Shown: positions 10,037-18,652 of the stretch, in pieces
Numbering within the stretch: the stretch's first letter is position 1
How the letters are laid out: each line of letters opens with the position of its first letter
From: Pacificibacter marinus
GTDB taxonomy: Bacteria; Pseudomonadota; Alphaproteobacteria; Rhodobacterales; Rhodobacteraceae
Direction: 5' to 3'
Assembly (NCBI RefSeq): GCF_018860665.1
Contig: NZ_JAHKPK010000055.1
Location: 62,001 to 126,000, forward strand
Length of the DNA stretch: 64,000 nt
Position numbers and translations under genes: made by a program
The notes under the pieces: generated by a model
Told to the model about the DNA's origin: nothing
Databases searched by the model: none
Seen by the model: only the letters and a program-made list of their open reading frames with translations

Positions 10037-10930
10037 ATGACCGACGATCTACAAGACGAAAAAGCCCGCGCCTCTGCTTGGTTTCGCAGCCTGCGTGATG
10101 ACATCGTCGGTGCGTTTGAAGCCTTGGAAGACACACAAACAACGGGGCCTTTTGCAGATCACCCCGCAGGCCGGTTCGAAGTGAGCGAGACCAAGCGCAG
10201 CTCTGATGACGGCAGTGACGCAGGCGGCGGATTGATGTCTGTCATGCGCGGTGGCCGTGTGTTTGAAAAGGTTGGCGTCAATATTTCCACCGTTTACGGC
10301 ACGCTAGGCGCGCGGGCGCAAAACGCTATGGCCGCGCGCAAAGGTTTGCCGGGTATGAAAGATGATCCACGCTTTTGGGCGGCTGGCATTTCATTGGTCG
10401 CGCATATGCAAAACCCGCACAGCCCTGCCGTGCATATGAACACGCGGATGTTTTGGACGCCGCATGTATGGTGGTTTGGCGGCGGGTCAGACCTGAATCC
10501 TTGCATTGAATATGAGGCAGACACTGCCGCCTTTCACGCCGTACAAAAAGAACATTGCGACCGCCACGACGCGTCCTATTACCCCAAGTTCAAAGATTGG
10601 GCGGACGAGTATTTCTATATCCCGCACCGCAATCGCGCGCGTGGCGTGGGGGGCATTTTCTTTGACGACCACTGCACGGGAAATTGGGAAAAAGACTTTG
10701 CCTTTACCCAAGATGTCGGGCGTGCCTTTCTGCCAGCCTTTCTTGGGGCCACCGAAAAGCGCCGCAACACGCCTTGGACTGAGGCCGACAAAGACGCGCA
10801 ATTGGTGCATCGTGGGCTCTATGCGGAATACAATCTTGTCTATGACCGCGGCACAAAATTTGGCCTTGAGACAGGTCATGATGCCAATGCCGTGCTGATG
10901 TCCTTACCGCCCATGGCAAAATGGGTTTGA
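10037..10930 (+). CDS. hemF: Oxygen-dependent coproporphyrinogen III oxidase HemF
   Basis: Converts coproporphyrinogen III to protoporphyrinogen IX using O2 in heme synthesis. At 297 residues it has the usual length. Family blocks are present: GGGLMSVMRGGRVFEKVGVN (about residues 61-80), MNTRMFWTPHVWWFGGGSDL (about 134-153), RGVGGIFFDD (about 199-208) and the C-terminal YNLVYDRGTKFGLETG stretch. The window also carries the anaerobic counterpart hemN, so this organism can perform the step with or without oxygen. Confidence 0.96.
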   Translation: MTDDLQDEKARASAWFRSLRDDIVGAFEALEDTQTTGPFADHPAGRFEVSETKRSSDDGSDAGGGLMSVMRGGRVFEKVGVNISTVYGTLGARAQNAMAARKGLPGMKDDPRFWAAGISLVAHMQNPHSPAVHMNTRMFWTPHVWWFGGGSDLNPCIEYEADTAAFHAVQKEHCDRHDASYYPKFKDWADEYFYIPHRNRARGVGGIFFDDHCTGNWEKDFAFTQDVGRAFLPAFLGATEKRRNTPWTEADKDAQLVHRGLYAEYNLVYDRGTKFGLETGHDANAVLMSLPPMAKWV

Positions 10931-11014
10931 CGGATGGCCTTGGGCTAAATTCTATCGGCGCAATCTAGGTTCGATGGCGCGCAACACTTTGAACAGTTTT
11001 TACGGAGATTTCTA

Positions 11015-11290
11015 ATGACAGATATTACGATTGATACGGGACGCATTAAACTTATCCGCAAGGCGCGTAAAATTGGCCGCCCTAAATTGGCCAAGCAAAT
11101 CGGTATGACGGAACGTCAGTTGACGAAACTTGAGACGTCGAAAAGCGCAGCTTTGGCAGGTGCCACAGCGCATATGCTGTCAGACGCTTTGCAGGTGCCT
11201 TTGCCAACCTTGACGGGTGAATTTGACGTGACTGAGGCGGATTTGAAACCGCATGCCGCACAGGGCTGCACGACTGGATGTTGCGGCTAA
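11015..11290 (+). CDS. Small helix-turn-helix protein with Cys-rich tail
   Basis: A 91-residue XRE-like DNA-binding protein. RPKLAKQIGMTERQLTKLET (about residues 23-42) reads as a helix-turn-helix. The protein ends CTTGCCG, giving three cysteines in the last seven residues. Such a tail could bind metal or form redox-sensitive disulfides, but that is inference. A ribosome binding site (GGAG) lies 9 nt upstream of the ATG. It sits 84 bp after hemF on the same strand, which fits a role in regulating heme or redox genes without proving one. Confidence 0.7.
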   Translation: MTDITIDTGRIKLIRKARKIGRPKLAKQIGMTERQLTKLETSKSAALAGATAHMLSDALQVPLPTLTGEFDVTEADLKPHAAQGCTTGCCG

Positions 11291-11360
11291 GCGCGTGATG
11301 ACGTGGGCCGTGTCCTGCATCTGTTTATGCTGTGAGTGAAATTTTCAAGAGAGTTTAAAA

Positions 11361-12086
11361 ATGAAAAGATTTGTCATACTTGCAGTGATCACTGCGGTTC
11401 TGGGATTGAGCTTGATGGCGACCATATTCTTTGGCGCGCGCTTTGGGCTGTGGGAACCGATCAAAGGTTTCCAGCTTTATAGGTCCTATTTCAACCTGAT
11501 CGGCTTTGTTATTTTGGGAGCGGGCGTGCTTGCCATGCTCGTGCATCTCGTGCGTGCAGAACGCAAACAGGCGGGCCTTGGTGGGGTCATTTGTCTGATC
11601 GGGCTCGCGTCTTTGACGCCTTGGCTGCTGGCTTTGGCCAACCCACCTGTGCGTGCCGCCCCGATCCATGATATTTCAACAGATATGGTGAACGTTCCGC
11701 AATTCGAGGTGATCAATGAAACCCGCGCGGGCGCGTCCAATACACTTGTCTATGGCGGTGCAGATGTTGCTGCGGCGCAGGCCAAAAGCTACCCTGATAT
11801 CGCACCACTTCTAACGGATCTGTCACCTGAGGCGGCGTTCGAGCGCGCTTTGGATGTTGCTGCCGATACGGGCTGGGATATTGTCGCTTCAGATGACGCG
11901 CGCTTGCGCTTTGAGGCAACAGCCCGCACGCCTGTGTTCTATTTTGCCGATGACATCGTTGTGGTTGTCACCCCTGAGGGCGATGCCGCGCGTGTGGATA
12001 TGCGCGGCGTGTCGCGGGTCGGGCGCAGTGACCAAGGCGTGAACGCGGCCCGTATCCGTGCGTTTCAAAGCGCGTTTTCCGAATAA
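11361..12086 (+). CDS. DUF1499-family membrane protein
   Basis: A 241-residue protein. Three hydrophobic segments near residues 5-25, 43-62 and 70-92 anchor it in the inner membrane. The C-terminal half (about 115-240) has the DUF1499 signature, including YPDIAPL, the DIVASDDARLRFEATARTP-type stretch and RVDMRGVSRVGRSDQGVNAARI. DUF1499 has no established biochemical function. It ends at a bidirectional terminator shared with the convergent GNAT gene. Confidence 0.8.
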   Translation: MKRFVILAVITAVLGLSLMATIFFGARFGLWEPIKGFQLYRSYFNLIGFVILGAGVLAMLVHLVRAERKQAGLGGVICLIGLASLTPWLLALANPPVRAAPIHDISTDMVNVPQFEVINETRAGASNTLVYGGADVAAAQAKSYPDIAPLLTDLSPEAAFERALDVAADTGWDIVASDDARLRFEATARTPVFYFADDIVVVVTPEGDAARVDMRGVSRVGRSDQGVNAARIRAFQSAFSE

Positions 12087-12153
12087 AGGCCAGTCGCACG
12101 CGCATAAAAGGTTAGTGCCTTTGTCTAAAGTCGCAAAGCGTGAGACTTCAAAA

Positions 12154-12184
12154 AGAAAAGGGGCCTCAGCGCGGCCCCTTTTTA
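12154..12184. terminator. Bidirectional intrinsic terminator
   Basis: AAGGGGCC (12158-12165) pairs with GGCCCCTT (12173-12180) around a 7-nt loop. It is followed on the plus strand by TTTTT, and preceded by A-rich sequence that makes a T-run on the minus strand. It therefore ends the plus-strand DUF1499 transcript and, in reverse, the minus-strand hemE-GNAT transcript. Confidence 0.85.
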
Positions 12185-12209
12185 TATGCGTGCTTTGCGT
12201 GAGAGGCGC

Positions 12210-12707
12210 TTATCCAGCCAAAGCCTGTAAATCGTCCCACGTCACGGGGTAGGTTTGCACCGGTTCGCCGTAGAGCTTTTCGTCCTGCGCAGGGCCGCGC
12301 GTTCCGCCCATTTTATCATAGAATGCAACGGCGGGTAGATTGTCTGTGATCACTGTCAACGAAACTGCGCTGTGCCCTAGATCGATCAGACGCTTGGCGG
12401 CGGCTCGCAACAGGGCCTCGCCAATGCCGCCGCGTTTGCGGGTCGGCGAGACATGCAGGTTGTCGATATAGGTGGGGGTTCGGTCGCACATCACATAGAT
12501 GAACCCATCCACGACGCCATCTGTTTCGGACACCAGCAGCACATCGCCCGCAGGCACATCCATGCCCACCCACTTGGCGCGCAGATCGTCGACGACGGGC
12601 TGGCCGAGATATGCGTCAGATAGCAGACCTTGGTATGCCCCGCGCCAACTGGCGATTTGCAACGCGGCGATGGATTCCATATCGGCGGGAATAGCGGCGC
12701 GGATCAT
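12210..12707 (-). CDS. GNAT-family N-acetyltransferase
   Basis: A 165-residue GNAT protein. The acetyl-CoA binding region is visible as [20 protein letters not shown] (about residues 85-104, the Q/R-x-x-G-x-G/A type loop), followed by the usual NxxAxxFYDKMGG motif ([13 protein letters not shown]). It probably acetylates an amine or a protein N-terminus; the substrate is unknown. Its ATG overlaps the hemE stop codon, so it is cotranscribed with and probably translationally coupled to hemE. Confidence 0.85.
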   Translation of the reverse strand: MIRAAIPADMESIAALQIASWRGAYQGLLSDAYLGQPVVDDLRAKWVGMDVPAGDVLLVSETDGVVDGFIYVMCDRTPTYIDNLHVSPTRKRGGIGEALLRAAAKRLIDLGHSAVSLTVITDNLPAVAFYDKMGGTRGPAQDEKLYGEPVQTYPVTWDDLQALAG

Positions 12708-13738
12708 GCGTTTTCTCGCAGTGTTTCGATCATCAGAGCCACGTTTTCTGGATCAGCATCGGGCGTGATACCGTGGCCGAGATTGAAAATATGCGGACCC
12801 TTTGCGAAGGTGTCGCGCACATGGCGCACCTCGTCGATTAAATCCTGACCGCCTGTGACCATATGTGATGATTTCAAGTTGCCCTGCACGCAACCGTCAA
12901 CTTGCACATTGGCCGCGCCCCATTCAGGGGTCACAGAATTATCAAGCGCCACACAGTCTACACCAGTCTTTTTGGCGAAACCGATGTAACCGTCGCCAGC
13001 CTCACGCGGAAAACCGATGATCGGCACAGTCGGGTGACGGCGTTTCAACTCGCGGGTGATAAGGCGTGCAGGTTCAACAGCATATTTCTCGAACGCCTCG
13101 CCTTTCAAAGACCCCGCCCAGCTGTCAAAGATCTTCACCACTTCCGCACCTGCACGAATTTGCATGTCGAGATATTCAATCGTGCTGACGGTCAGCAGGT
13201 TTATGACATTCTCAAACAGTTCGTTATTGCCCATCCGCAGCGCATGGGCGGGGCCTTGATCCGGCGTGCCGCGACCTGCCAGCATATAGGTGGCAACGGT
13301 CCAAGGCGCGCCTGCGAAACCGATCAATGTGGTCTCGTCGGGCAGTTCTTGGGCTAAGATTTTGACGGTCTCGTAAACAGGGGAAAGCACCTTGTGGATG
13401 TCGTCTTTGCCTTTAAGCGCGTTGAAATCGGATTGCTGGGTGATTGTGGACAGTCGCGGGCCTTCGCCAGTGACGAACCAAAGATCGGCGCCCAAAGCTT
13501 GGGGCAAGAGCAAAATATCAGCGAATAAAATCGCCGCATCAAAGCCGAAACGGCGGATCGGTTGCAAGGTGACTTCTGCGGCCAGCTCAGGATTGTAGCA
13601 CAGTTTCAAAAAATCTCCGGCCTGGGCACGGGTGGCGCGATATTCGGGCAAATAGCGCCCCGCTTGACGCATCATCCAAATCGGCGGCACGCTTTGCGTT
13701 TCACCGCGCAATGCCTTGAGAATTGTTTTATCTGCCAT
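12704..13738 (-). CDS. hemE: Uroporphyrinogen decarboxylase HemE
   Basis: Removes four acetate carboxyls from uroporphyrinogen III to give coproporphyrinogen III in the cytoplasm. The ATG at 13738 gives 344 residues starting [10 protein letters not shown], which matches the family length. The open frame extends upstream but that part is not HemE-like. Diagnostic motifs are [16 protein letters not shown] (about residues 17-32), the active-site loop FADILLLP with its Asp, and IGFPREAG. It is divergent from hemC across a 103-bp intergenic region with a palindrome. Confidence 0.96.
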   Translation of the reverse strand: MADKTILKALRGETQSVPPIWMMRQAGRYLPEYRATRAQAGDFLKLCYNPELAAEVTLQPIRRFGFDAAILFADILLLPQALGADLWFVTGEGPRLSTITQQSDFNALKGKDDIHKVLSPVYETVKILAQELPDETTLIGFAGAPWTVATYMLAGRGTPDQGPAHALRMGNNELFENVINLLTVSTIEYLDMQIRAGAEVVKIFDSWAGSLKGEAFEKYAVEPARLITRELKRRHPTVPIIGFPREAGDGYIGFAKKTGVDCVALDNSVTPEWGAANVQVDGCVQGNLKSSHMVTGGQDLIDEVRHVRDTFAKGPHIFNLGHGITPDADPENVALMIETLRENA

Positions 13739-13792
13739 GATCTGCCCTTCCAAAATTGCTTGGACGTTGGTCTCGTGCCTGCGGTGTTTTGT

Positions 13793-13809
13793 CAAGCATT
13801 CCATGCTTG
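13793..13809. promoter_or_regulatory. 17-bp palindrome in the hemE-hemC divergent promoter region
   Basis: CAAGCAT (13793-13799) and ATGCTTG (13803-13809) form a perfect inverted repeat with a 3-bp spacer, in the 103-bp gap between divergent hemE and hemC. Read on the minus strand, its edge contributes a TTGACA (13795-13790) that could be the -35 of the hemE promoter, so a protein bound here could control hemE and possibly both genes. The binding protein is not known to me. Confidence 0.45.
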
Positions 13810-13841
13810 TCAGGCCATCACGTCGCAGGTAGGTCTTGGAT

Positions 13842-14786
13842 ATGACAGTCACATTCCCAACCCCCGCTCGCACTTTGAAAATCGGTACCCGTGGATCGCC
13901 TTTGGCACTGGCACAAGCCCATGAAACCCGTGCGCGATTGATGGCCGCCTTTGATCTGCCGGTTGAGGCGTTTGAGGTGGTGGTGATTTCCACCCAAGGC
14001 GACCGCGTGCAAGATCGCGCCCTCAAAGAAATCGGCGGCAAGGGGTTGTTCACCCGCGAAATCGAAGACCAGCTTTTGGCGGGTGACATCGATATTGCGG
14101 TGCATTCGATGAAAGATATGCCCGTCGATCAACCCGAAGGCCTGATCCTTGATTGCTACCTGCCGCGCGAAAATCCCTGTGATGCTTTTGTGCAGCTTGG
14201 TGGCGGCGCGTTAAAAGACCTGCCCCAAGGGGCAACGGTTGGCACGTCGTCCTTGCGCCGCAAAGCGCAATTGTTGCACCGTCGTCCTGATCTGAATGTT
14301 GTTGAGTTTCGTGGCAATGTGCAAACGCGGCTAAAAAAGCTGAAAGACGGCGTGGCAGAGGCGACGTTTTTGGCCATGGCGGGGCTGAATCGTTTGAATG
14401 CTGCAGACGTGCCGCGCAGTGAAATTACGCCCGAAGAAATGTTGCCAGCCGTGGCCCAAGGGGCCATTGGCATCGAGCGGCGCTTGGATGATGCGAATAC
14501 CCAGAGGCTGTTGACGGCTTTGCATGATGTGCCAACGGGGCAGCGCTTGGCGGCAGAGCGCGCGTTTTTGGCCGCTTTGGACGGGTCTTGCGAAACACCG
14601 ATTGCGGGGCTTGCGACATTGAACGGCGACACTTTACACCTGCGCGGTGAAATTCTGCGCATTGATGGGTCCGAGGCGCTGAGCGATGACATCTCAGGCC
14701 CGATTGACCAAGGGGCAGCCATGGGAATTGAGTTGGCCGAACGTCTTCTAGCCCGCGCTGGCGATGGATTTTTCGACTGGAAATAG
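13842..14786 (+). CDS. hemC: Porphobilinogen deaminase HemC
   Basis: Joins four porphobilinogens into hydroxymethylbilane. The ATG at 13842, preceded by AGGTAGG, gives 314 residues. Motifs: [14 protein letters not shown] near the N-terminus, [19 protein letters not shown], the substrate-binding [13 protein letters not shown] stretch, and the cofactor-attachment Cys in DGSCETP at about residue 250, which carries the dipyrromethane primer. With hemE and hemF nearby this covers three heme-pathway steps. Confidence 0.96.
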   Translation: MTVTFPTPARTLKIGTRGSPLALAQAHETRARLMAAFDLPVEAFEVVVISTQGDRVQDRALKEIGGKGLFTREIEDQLLAGDIDIAVHSMKDMPVDQPEGLILDCYLPRENPCDAFVQLGGGALKDLPQGATVGTSSLRRKAQLLHRRPDLNVVEFRGNVQTRLKKLKDGVAEATFLAMAGLNRLNAADVPRSEITPEEMLPAVAQGAIGIERRLDDANTQRLLTALHDVPTGQRLAAERAFLAALDGSCETPIAGLATLNGDTLHLRGEILRIDGSEALSDDISGPIDQGAAMGIELAERLLARAGDGFFDWK

Positions 14787-14930
14787 CGACGCTGTTAGAC
14801 GTTATTAAATGTGTTGCAGGCTCTCGCAGCTACAGCCATCAAATAACGTCATGATTGCAGAACACTGCTTGCGCAATGGGGGATGGAAGGCCAGATAGTG
14901 CCTTTGTCGGACGTTTCCAACCCCCAAGTG

Positions 14931-16106
14931 TCATTCAATATCGGGTAGAAATATCGTCAGGAACCCAAGACAGAGAAGCATGGCCAGATAGCCAAAAACC
15001 TGTTGCATTCCAATGTGGTCTGCCAATGCCCCAAGGGCCGCTGCGCCAAGCGCCCCTATGCCAAATGCAAAACCAAAGACGAACCCAGCAACCATTCCGA
15101 CCTTTTGTGGCAACAGTTCTTGCGCATAGACCACAATGGCCGAGAAGGCTGATGACAAGACCAATCCTACAATAACGCTTAGACAGACGGCGATCCATAG
15201 CGGGGTGTGGGGCAACACAGCTGCAAAAGGAAGGGCGCCAAGAATTGACCCCCAGATGACTTTTTTGCGGCCAATACGATCCCCGACCGGCCCCCCGAAA
15301 AACGTGCCAAAAGCAACCGCAGCAAGAAAGACGAATAGCAGACCCTGCGCGTGGGGAATGTCGAGACCGAATTTTTCGATCAGGAAAAAGACGTAATAGG
15401 CCTTAAAAGTTTCGATATAAACGAATTTACTGAGCAGCAAGGCCCCAAGCACCGCGAATGCAATGATAAGACGCTTGCGCGGTATGGCTGGTCCTACAAC
15501 GGGTGTTCCGGTGGCCTGCATCATGCGCTGGTGTTGTGTAAACCATCGTGCGACCCACAAAAGGATCATAATGCCACAAACCGCAAGCAGGCCGAACCAG
15601 ATTGTGCTGAACTGGCCAAGTGGCAATACAATCAGCGCAGCAGCCAAGGGACCAAGAGCTGTGCCTGTATTTCCGCCCACCTGAAAGCTGGATTGGGCAA
15701 ACCCAAGACGGCCGCCGGACGCCATACGACAGACACGCGATGCCTCTGGGTGAAACAACGCAGAGCCAAGTCCCAGTACGGCAGAGGCCAGTAATAACCC
15801 TTCGAACGATCCTGCTGTCGCCAACATAACCACGCCGATTGCGACGATCGCTAGAGAAACGGCAAGTGAATAGGGCTTGGGGCGCAGATCGCCATAAAGT
15901 CCGAGAATAGGTTGTAAAATGCAGGCCGTAATTTGCTGTGCCAGCGTCAACAGACCGAGTTGGAAATAGCTGAGGGCATATTCGGATTTCAGCAGGGGAT
16001 AGAGTGCAGGCAGTAAAAACTGGATCAAATCATTGATGAGATGTGTGCTGCTGACTGCGAGAATCACGGAATAAGATGTCGGTAGAATTGCGGCGCGTTG
16101 CGTCAT
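14931..16106 (-). CDS. MFS transporter of the fosmidomycin-resistance (Fsr) type
   Basis: A 391-residue inner-membrane protein with twelve predicted helices. The N-terminal pattern SSTHLINDLIQFLLPALYP and LGLGSALFHPEASRVCRMA, together with FQVGGNTGTALGPLAAA, are characteristic of the Fsr efflux subfamily. E. coli Fsr confers fosmidomycin resistance; the natural substrate here is unknown. It is divergent from a LysR-type regulator across 133 bp, a layout that usually means the regulator controls the pump. Confidence 0.85.
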   Translation of the reverse strand: MTQRAAILPTSYSVILAVSSTHLINDLIQFLLPALYPLLKSEYALSYFQLGLLTLAQQITACILQPILGLYGDLRPKPYSLAVSLAIVAIGVVMLATAGSFEGLLLASAVLGLGSALFHPEASRVCRMASGGRLGFAQSSFQVGGNTGTALGPLAAALIVLPLGQFSTIWFGLLAVCGIMILLWVARWFTQHQRMMQATGTPVVGPAIPRKRLIIAFAVLGALLLSKFVYIETFKAYYVFFLIEKFGLDIPHAQGLLFVFLAAVAFGTFFGGPVGDRIGRKKVIWGSILGALPFAAVLPHTPLWIAVCLSVIVGLVLSSAFSAIVVYAQELLPQKVGMVAGFVFGFAFGIGALGAAALGALADHIGMQQVFGYLAMLLCLGFLTIFLPDIE

Positions 16107-16136
16107 CGTCTTTATCCTTAATTAAGGGAACATCAC

Positions 16137-16153
16137 CGACTATGGACCAGTCG
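16137..16153. promoter_or_regulatory. Dyad in the MFS-LysR divergent region, candidate LysR operator
   Basis: CGACT (16137-16141) and AGTCG (16149-16153) form an inverted repeat with a 7-bp spacer in the 133-bp gap between the divergent MFS and lysR genes. Regulators of this family bind imperfect dyads in such gaps. The arms are only 5 bp, so the assignment is tentative. Confidence 0.35.
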
Positions 16154-16239
16154 TGAGCTGAAGCATCAATGACGGATATTTACGGGGGTTTCACCTCAAA
16201 TCGGAACGCTGTAGGCTGTAGAAAATCTATAGGCTTATT

Positions 16240-17112
16240 ATGCGCGATATCCGAAAAAAATTACCGCCAATGAATGCTCTGCGTGCCTTTGCTGCTGCTG
16301 GGCGACGCCTTAACTTTCGTGCGGCTTCAGAAGACCTTGGCGTGTCGCAAGGCGCGGTGGCGCAGCAGATCCGTTTGTTGGAAGATTATTTGGGGCAGGC
16401 CCTATTTATACGCCTGCCACGAGGCGTTGCCTTGACACCGCGGGGCGCTGTTTACCACGCTGAGGTTAAACACGCTTTCGATATTTTGCTGGAGGCGACG
16501 GATCAGATCAGTGATGCCGATGACAGCTTGACGATCAGCGTGACGCCAACCTTCGCGACGAGGCTCTTGATCCAGAGCCTGCCATCCTTGAACGCCCTTC
16601 TTCCTGACGTAAACATCCGCACAATCGCGACGGTTGCGATAACGGATTTTGACCGCGATCAAGTTGATATTTCCGTACGCGAAACTTGCCCTCCCTTTTC
16701 GCCAGAGCACGAGGCGCAACTGCTGTTCCGTCAAGATTTCATCATGGTCTGCAGTCCGCATCTTTTAAAGAATGGGGGGCGCGCCCCGACGCAGGTCAGT
16801 CTGCGCTCTATGCCACTTCTGCACGATGCCTATGGTCACTGGCAAAAATACTTCGACACCGAGGATCGATTGTTGGGACCGGTCTTCAACCAGATTTCTT
16901 TGGCGATTGATGCCGCTTTGGCAGGGCAAGGGGTGGCAATCGTCAGTCGTGCGTTTGTTCAAGCGGATTTAGAGGCTGGGCGACTGATTGATGTCGGTCC
17001 CGCTGGCGACGTGTCAGAGCGGAATTATTATCTTGTGAGAAAAAAATCACAGCGACCTCGTCCTATGTTGGATACCGTTTGGTCATGGTGCCTTGAAACA
17101 TTTGCTCAATGA
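16240..17112 (+). CDS. LysR-family transcriptional regulator (GcvA-like)
   Basis: A 290-residue LTTR. The N-terminal winged HTH (about residues 8-65) reads LPPMNALRAFAAAGRRLNFRA and then LGVSQGAVAQQIRLLEDYLG, which is the GcvA/AmpR subgroup pattern. The C-terminal periplasmic-binding-protein fold covers about residues 90-290. It probably regulates the divergent MFS pump gene and itself. Confidence 0.88.
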   Translation: MRDIRKKLPPMNALRAFAAAGRRLNFRAASEDLGVSQGAVAQQIRLLEDYLGQALFIRLPRGVALTPRGAVYHAEVKHAFDILLEATDQISDADDSLTISVTPTFATRLLIQSLPSLNALLPDVNIRTIATVAITDFDRDQVDISVRETCPPFSPEHEAQLLFRQDFIMVCSPHLLKNGGRAPTQVSLRSMPLLHDAYGHWQKYFDTEDRLLGPVFNQISLAIDAALAGQGVAIVSRAFVQADLEAGRLIDVGPAGDVSERNYYLVRKKSQRPRPMLDTVWSWCLETFAQ

Positions 17113-17288
17113 AATGATAGGTCTGTCACAACTGCGAAGTCTTCTAAAACCACGTCAATCACACTTGTTTTTAAAAAGCTCACACGCGGTCGAGCGATGT
17201 TCAGGTCTTGTTGACCTTAAGTAAAGGTATTGCCAATTCGCTTAAGTTTTGAAAAAGACGAGCCTGCTGATTACTGAAAGGTTTTACT

Positions 17289-18431
17289 GTGTCACTCCTT
17301 GGTTCGTTTGGTCCTGCCGTCGCGAAAAGTCCTCCGATAGAAGCGTTGCGGGCGGGGTTAGGAGCCTTCATCGGACTTGCCTTGGCCGGTGCCTTTATTC
17401 TGGCACCGACAGTTGATTTGAAACTTGGTTTATATTTGGTCGCGCCATTCGGGGCGAGTTCGGTACTTCTTTTTGCCGTTCCGAATAGCCCTTTGGCGCA
17501 GCCCTGGTCGGCAATCGTTGGCAACGTGGTCGCCGCTTTGGTCGGTGTCGCTGTCTGTTTGGTCGTGCATGATCCCGTTCTTCGTATTGCTTTAGCTGTG
17601 GGGCTGGCAATTACCGCGATCATGCTGTGTCGGGCGCTGCATCCACCCGCGGGTGCTGTCGCCATGACCGTCGCCATGAGCCCCGAAACAGTGCAAGAAT
17701 TGGGATTTTATTTTGCCCTGATGCCGATTGGAATCGGTACGGTCTTGCTGGTCCTCATTGCCATAGCGTACGGGCGCATGACTGGGCGACATTATCCATT
17801 TCGCCAATTCGATGATCCGAACAGTTACGGAACACAAGACCCTGAGCCAATGGAACGTTTTGGATTGTCCGAAGCTGACCTGACCAACATTCTGGACCGT
17901 TATAGGCAATCTTTTAACCTTGGTGTCGAGGATCTGGCGCGATTGATAGGAGCTGCGGAACTGCAGGTCGCGGCCAACAGATCGGGGCCGACAGTTGCTG
18001 CTGATATCATGTCGCGCAATCTGATTACCGTAGAGCCAGACACGCCTTTAACAGAGATCGCAGATTTGTTCCGGCGTCACCGATTTACAGCATTGCCGGT
18101 CGTTGGGGATGATAGCCGGTTTTTGGGGGTTATTTTCCAAATACATCTCATCGACAGAGCGCGTGAAGATAGTCTTCGTCTAAATCGCGGTTTTGGCAAG
18201 GCGATGAAACGGCTTCTTGATCGACGCCGTGAAATGCCGGTGCGGGCAACAGATATCATGAGCGTTGGCGGGCCGCGTGCAACGGCGGACACCCCTTTGT
18301 CTGCGCTTCTTCCCCAGATGGCTGACGGAGCGGTTGACGCCGTGCCCGTCTTGGAGCGCGGTCAGCTAATAGGGATCGTCACTTGCACTGATCTTATCGC
18401 CGCTTTGGCGCGGAAAAGTCTGGATAAATGA
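17289..18431 (+). CDS. HPP-family membrane protein with two CBS domains
   Basis: A 380-residue fusion. Residues 1-165 or so contain four to five hydrophobic helices with the family-naming segment LHPPAGAV (about residues 116-123). After a linker come two CBS motifs, about residues 237-290 (AADIMSRNLITVEPDTPLTE) and 320-375 (RATDIMSVGGPRATADTPLS), which generally sense adenine nucleotides. Some plant and cyanobacterial HPP proteins have been implicated in nitrite transport; that function is only a possibility here. It lies 221 bp from convergent hemN. Confidence 0.85.
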   Translation: MSLLGSFGPAVAKSPPIEALRAGLGAFIGLALAGAFILAPTVDLKLGLYLVAPFGASSVLLFAVPNSPLAQPWSAIVGNVVAALVGVAVCLVVHDPVLRIALAVGLAITAIMLCRALHPPAGAVAMTVAMSPETVQELGFYFALMPIGIGTVLLVLIAIAYGRMTGRHYPFRQFDDPNSYGTQDPEPMERFGLSEADLTNILDRYRQSFNLGVEDLARLIGAAELQVAANRSGPTVAADIMSRNLITVEPDTPLTEIADLFRRHRFTALPVVGDDSRFLGVIFQIHLIDRAREDSLRLNRGFGKAMKRLLDRRREMPVRATDIMSVGGPRATADTPLSALLPQMADGAVDAVPVLERGQLIGIVTCTDLIAALARKSLDK

Positions 18432-18631
18432 GTGATAGAATCGAAAAAAAATCTGACGTGCATATGCAAGATTTTTTACAAAAGTACCTTGGCGCAGCGC
18501 GCGTTATAATCCCTCGCTTTTGCCACATTCGAAATCGATCTCAGTTTACGGAACCACCCATTCCGCGCGCAACCCACGCGGTTGAAGAATACCACAAACG
18601 ACCATATGACGAACGCCAATGGCCGAAATGA
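18428..18631 (+). CDS. Possible small ORF overlapping the HPP-CBS stop codon
   Basis: A 67-codon frame whose ATG overlaps the preceding stop as ATGA, the arrangement of a translationally coupled gene. Its product is hydrophilic, unrecognised and ends RPYDERQWPK. It has no domain or signal I can name and may be chance; it occupies most of the gap before convergent hemN. Confidence 0.2.
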   Translation: MSDRIEKKSDVHMQDFLQKYLGAARVIIPRFCHIRNRSQFTEPPIPRATHAVEEYHKRPYDERQWPK

Positions 18632-18652
18632 TATCGTGGATCGTGCTTGTGC

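Noticed and set aside
12704-14089. hemE extended upstream to 461 residues
   Set aside because: The extra N-terminal part is antisense to hemC and unlike HemE; the ATG at 13738 gives the normal family N-terminus and length.
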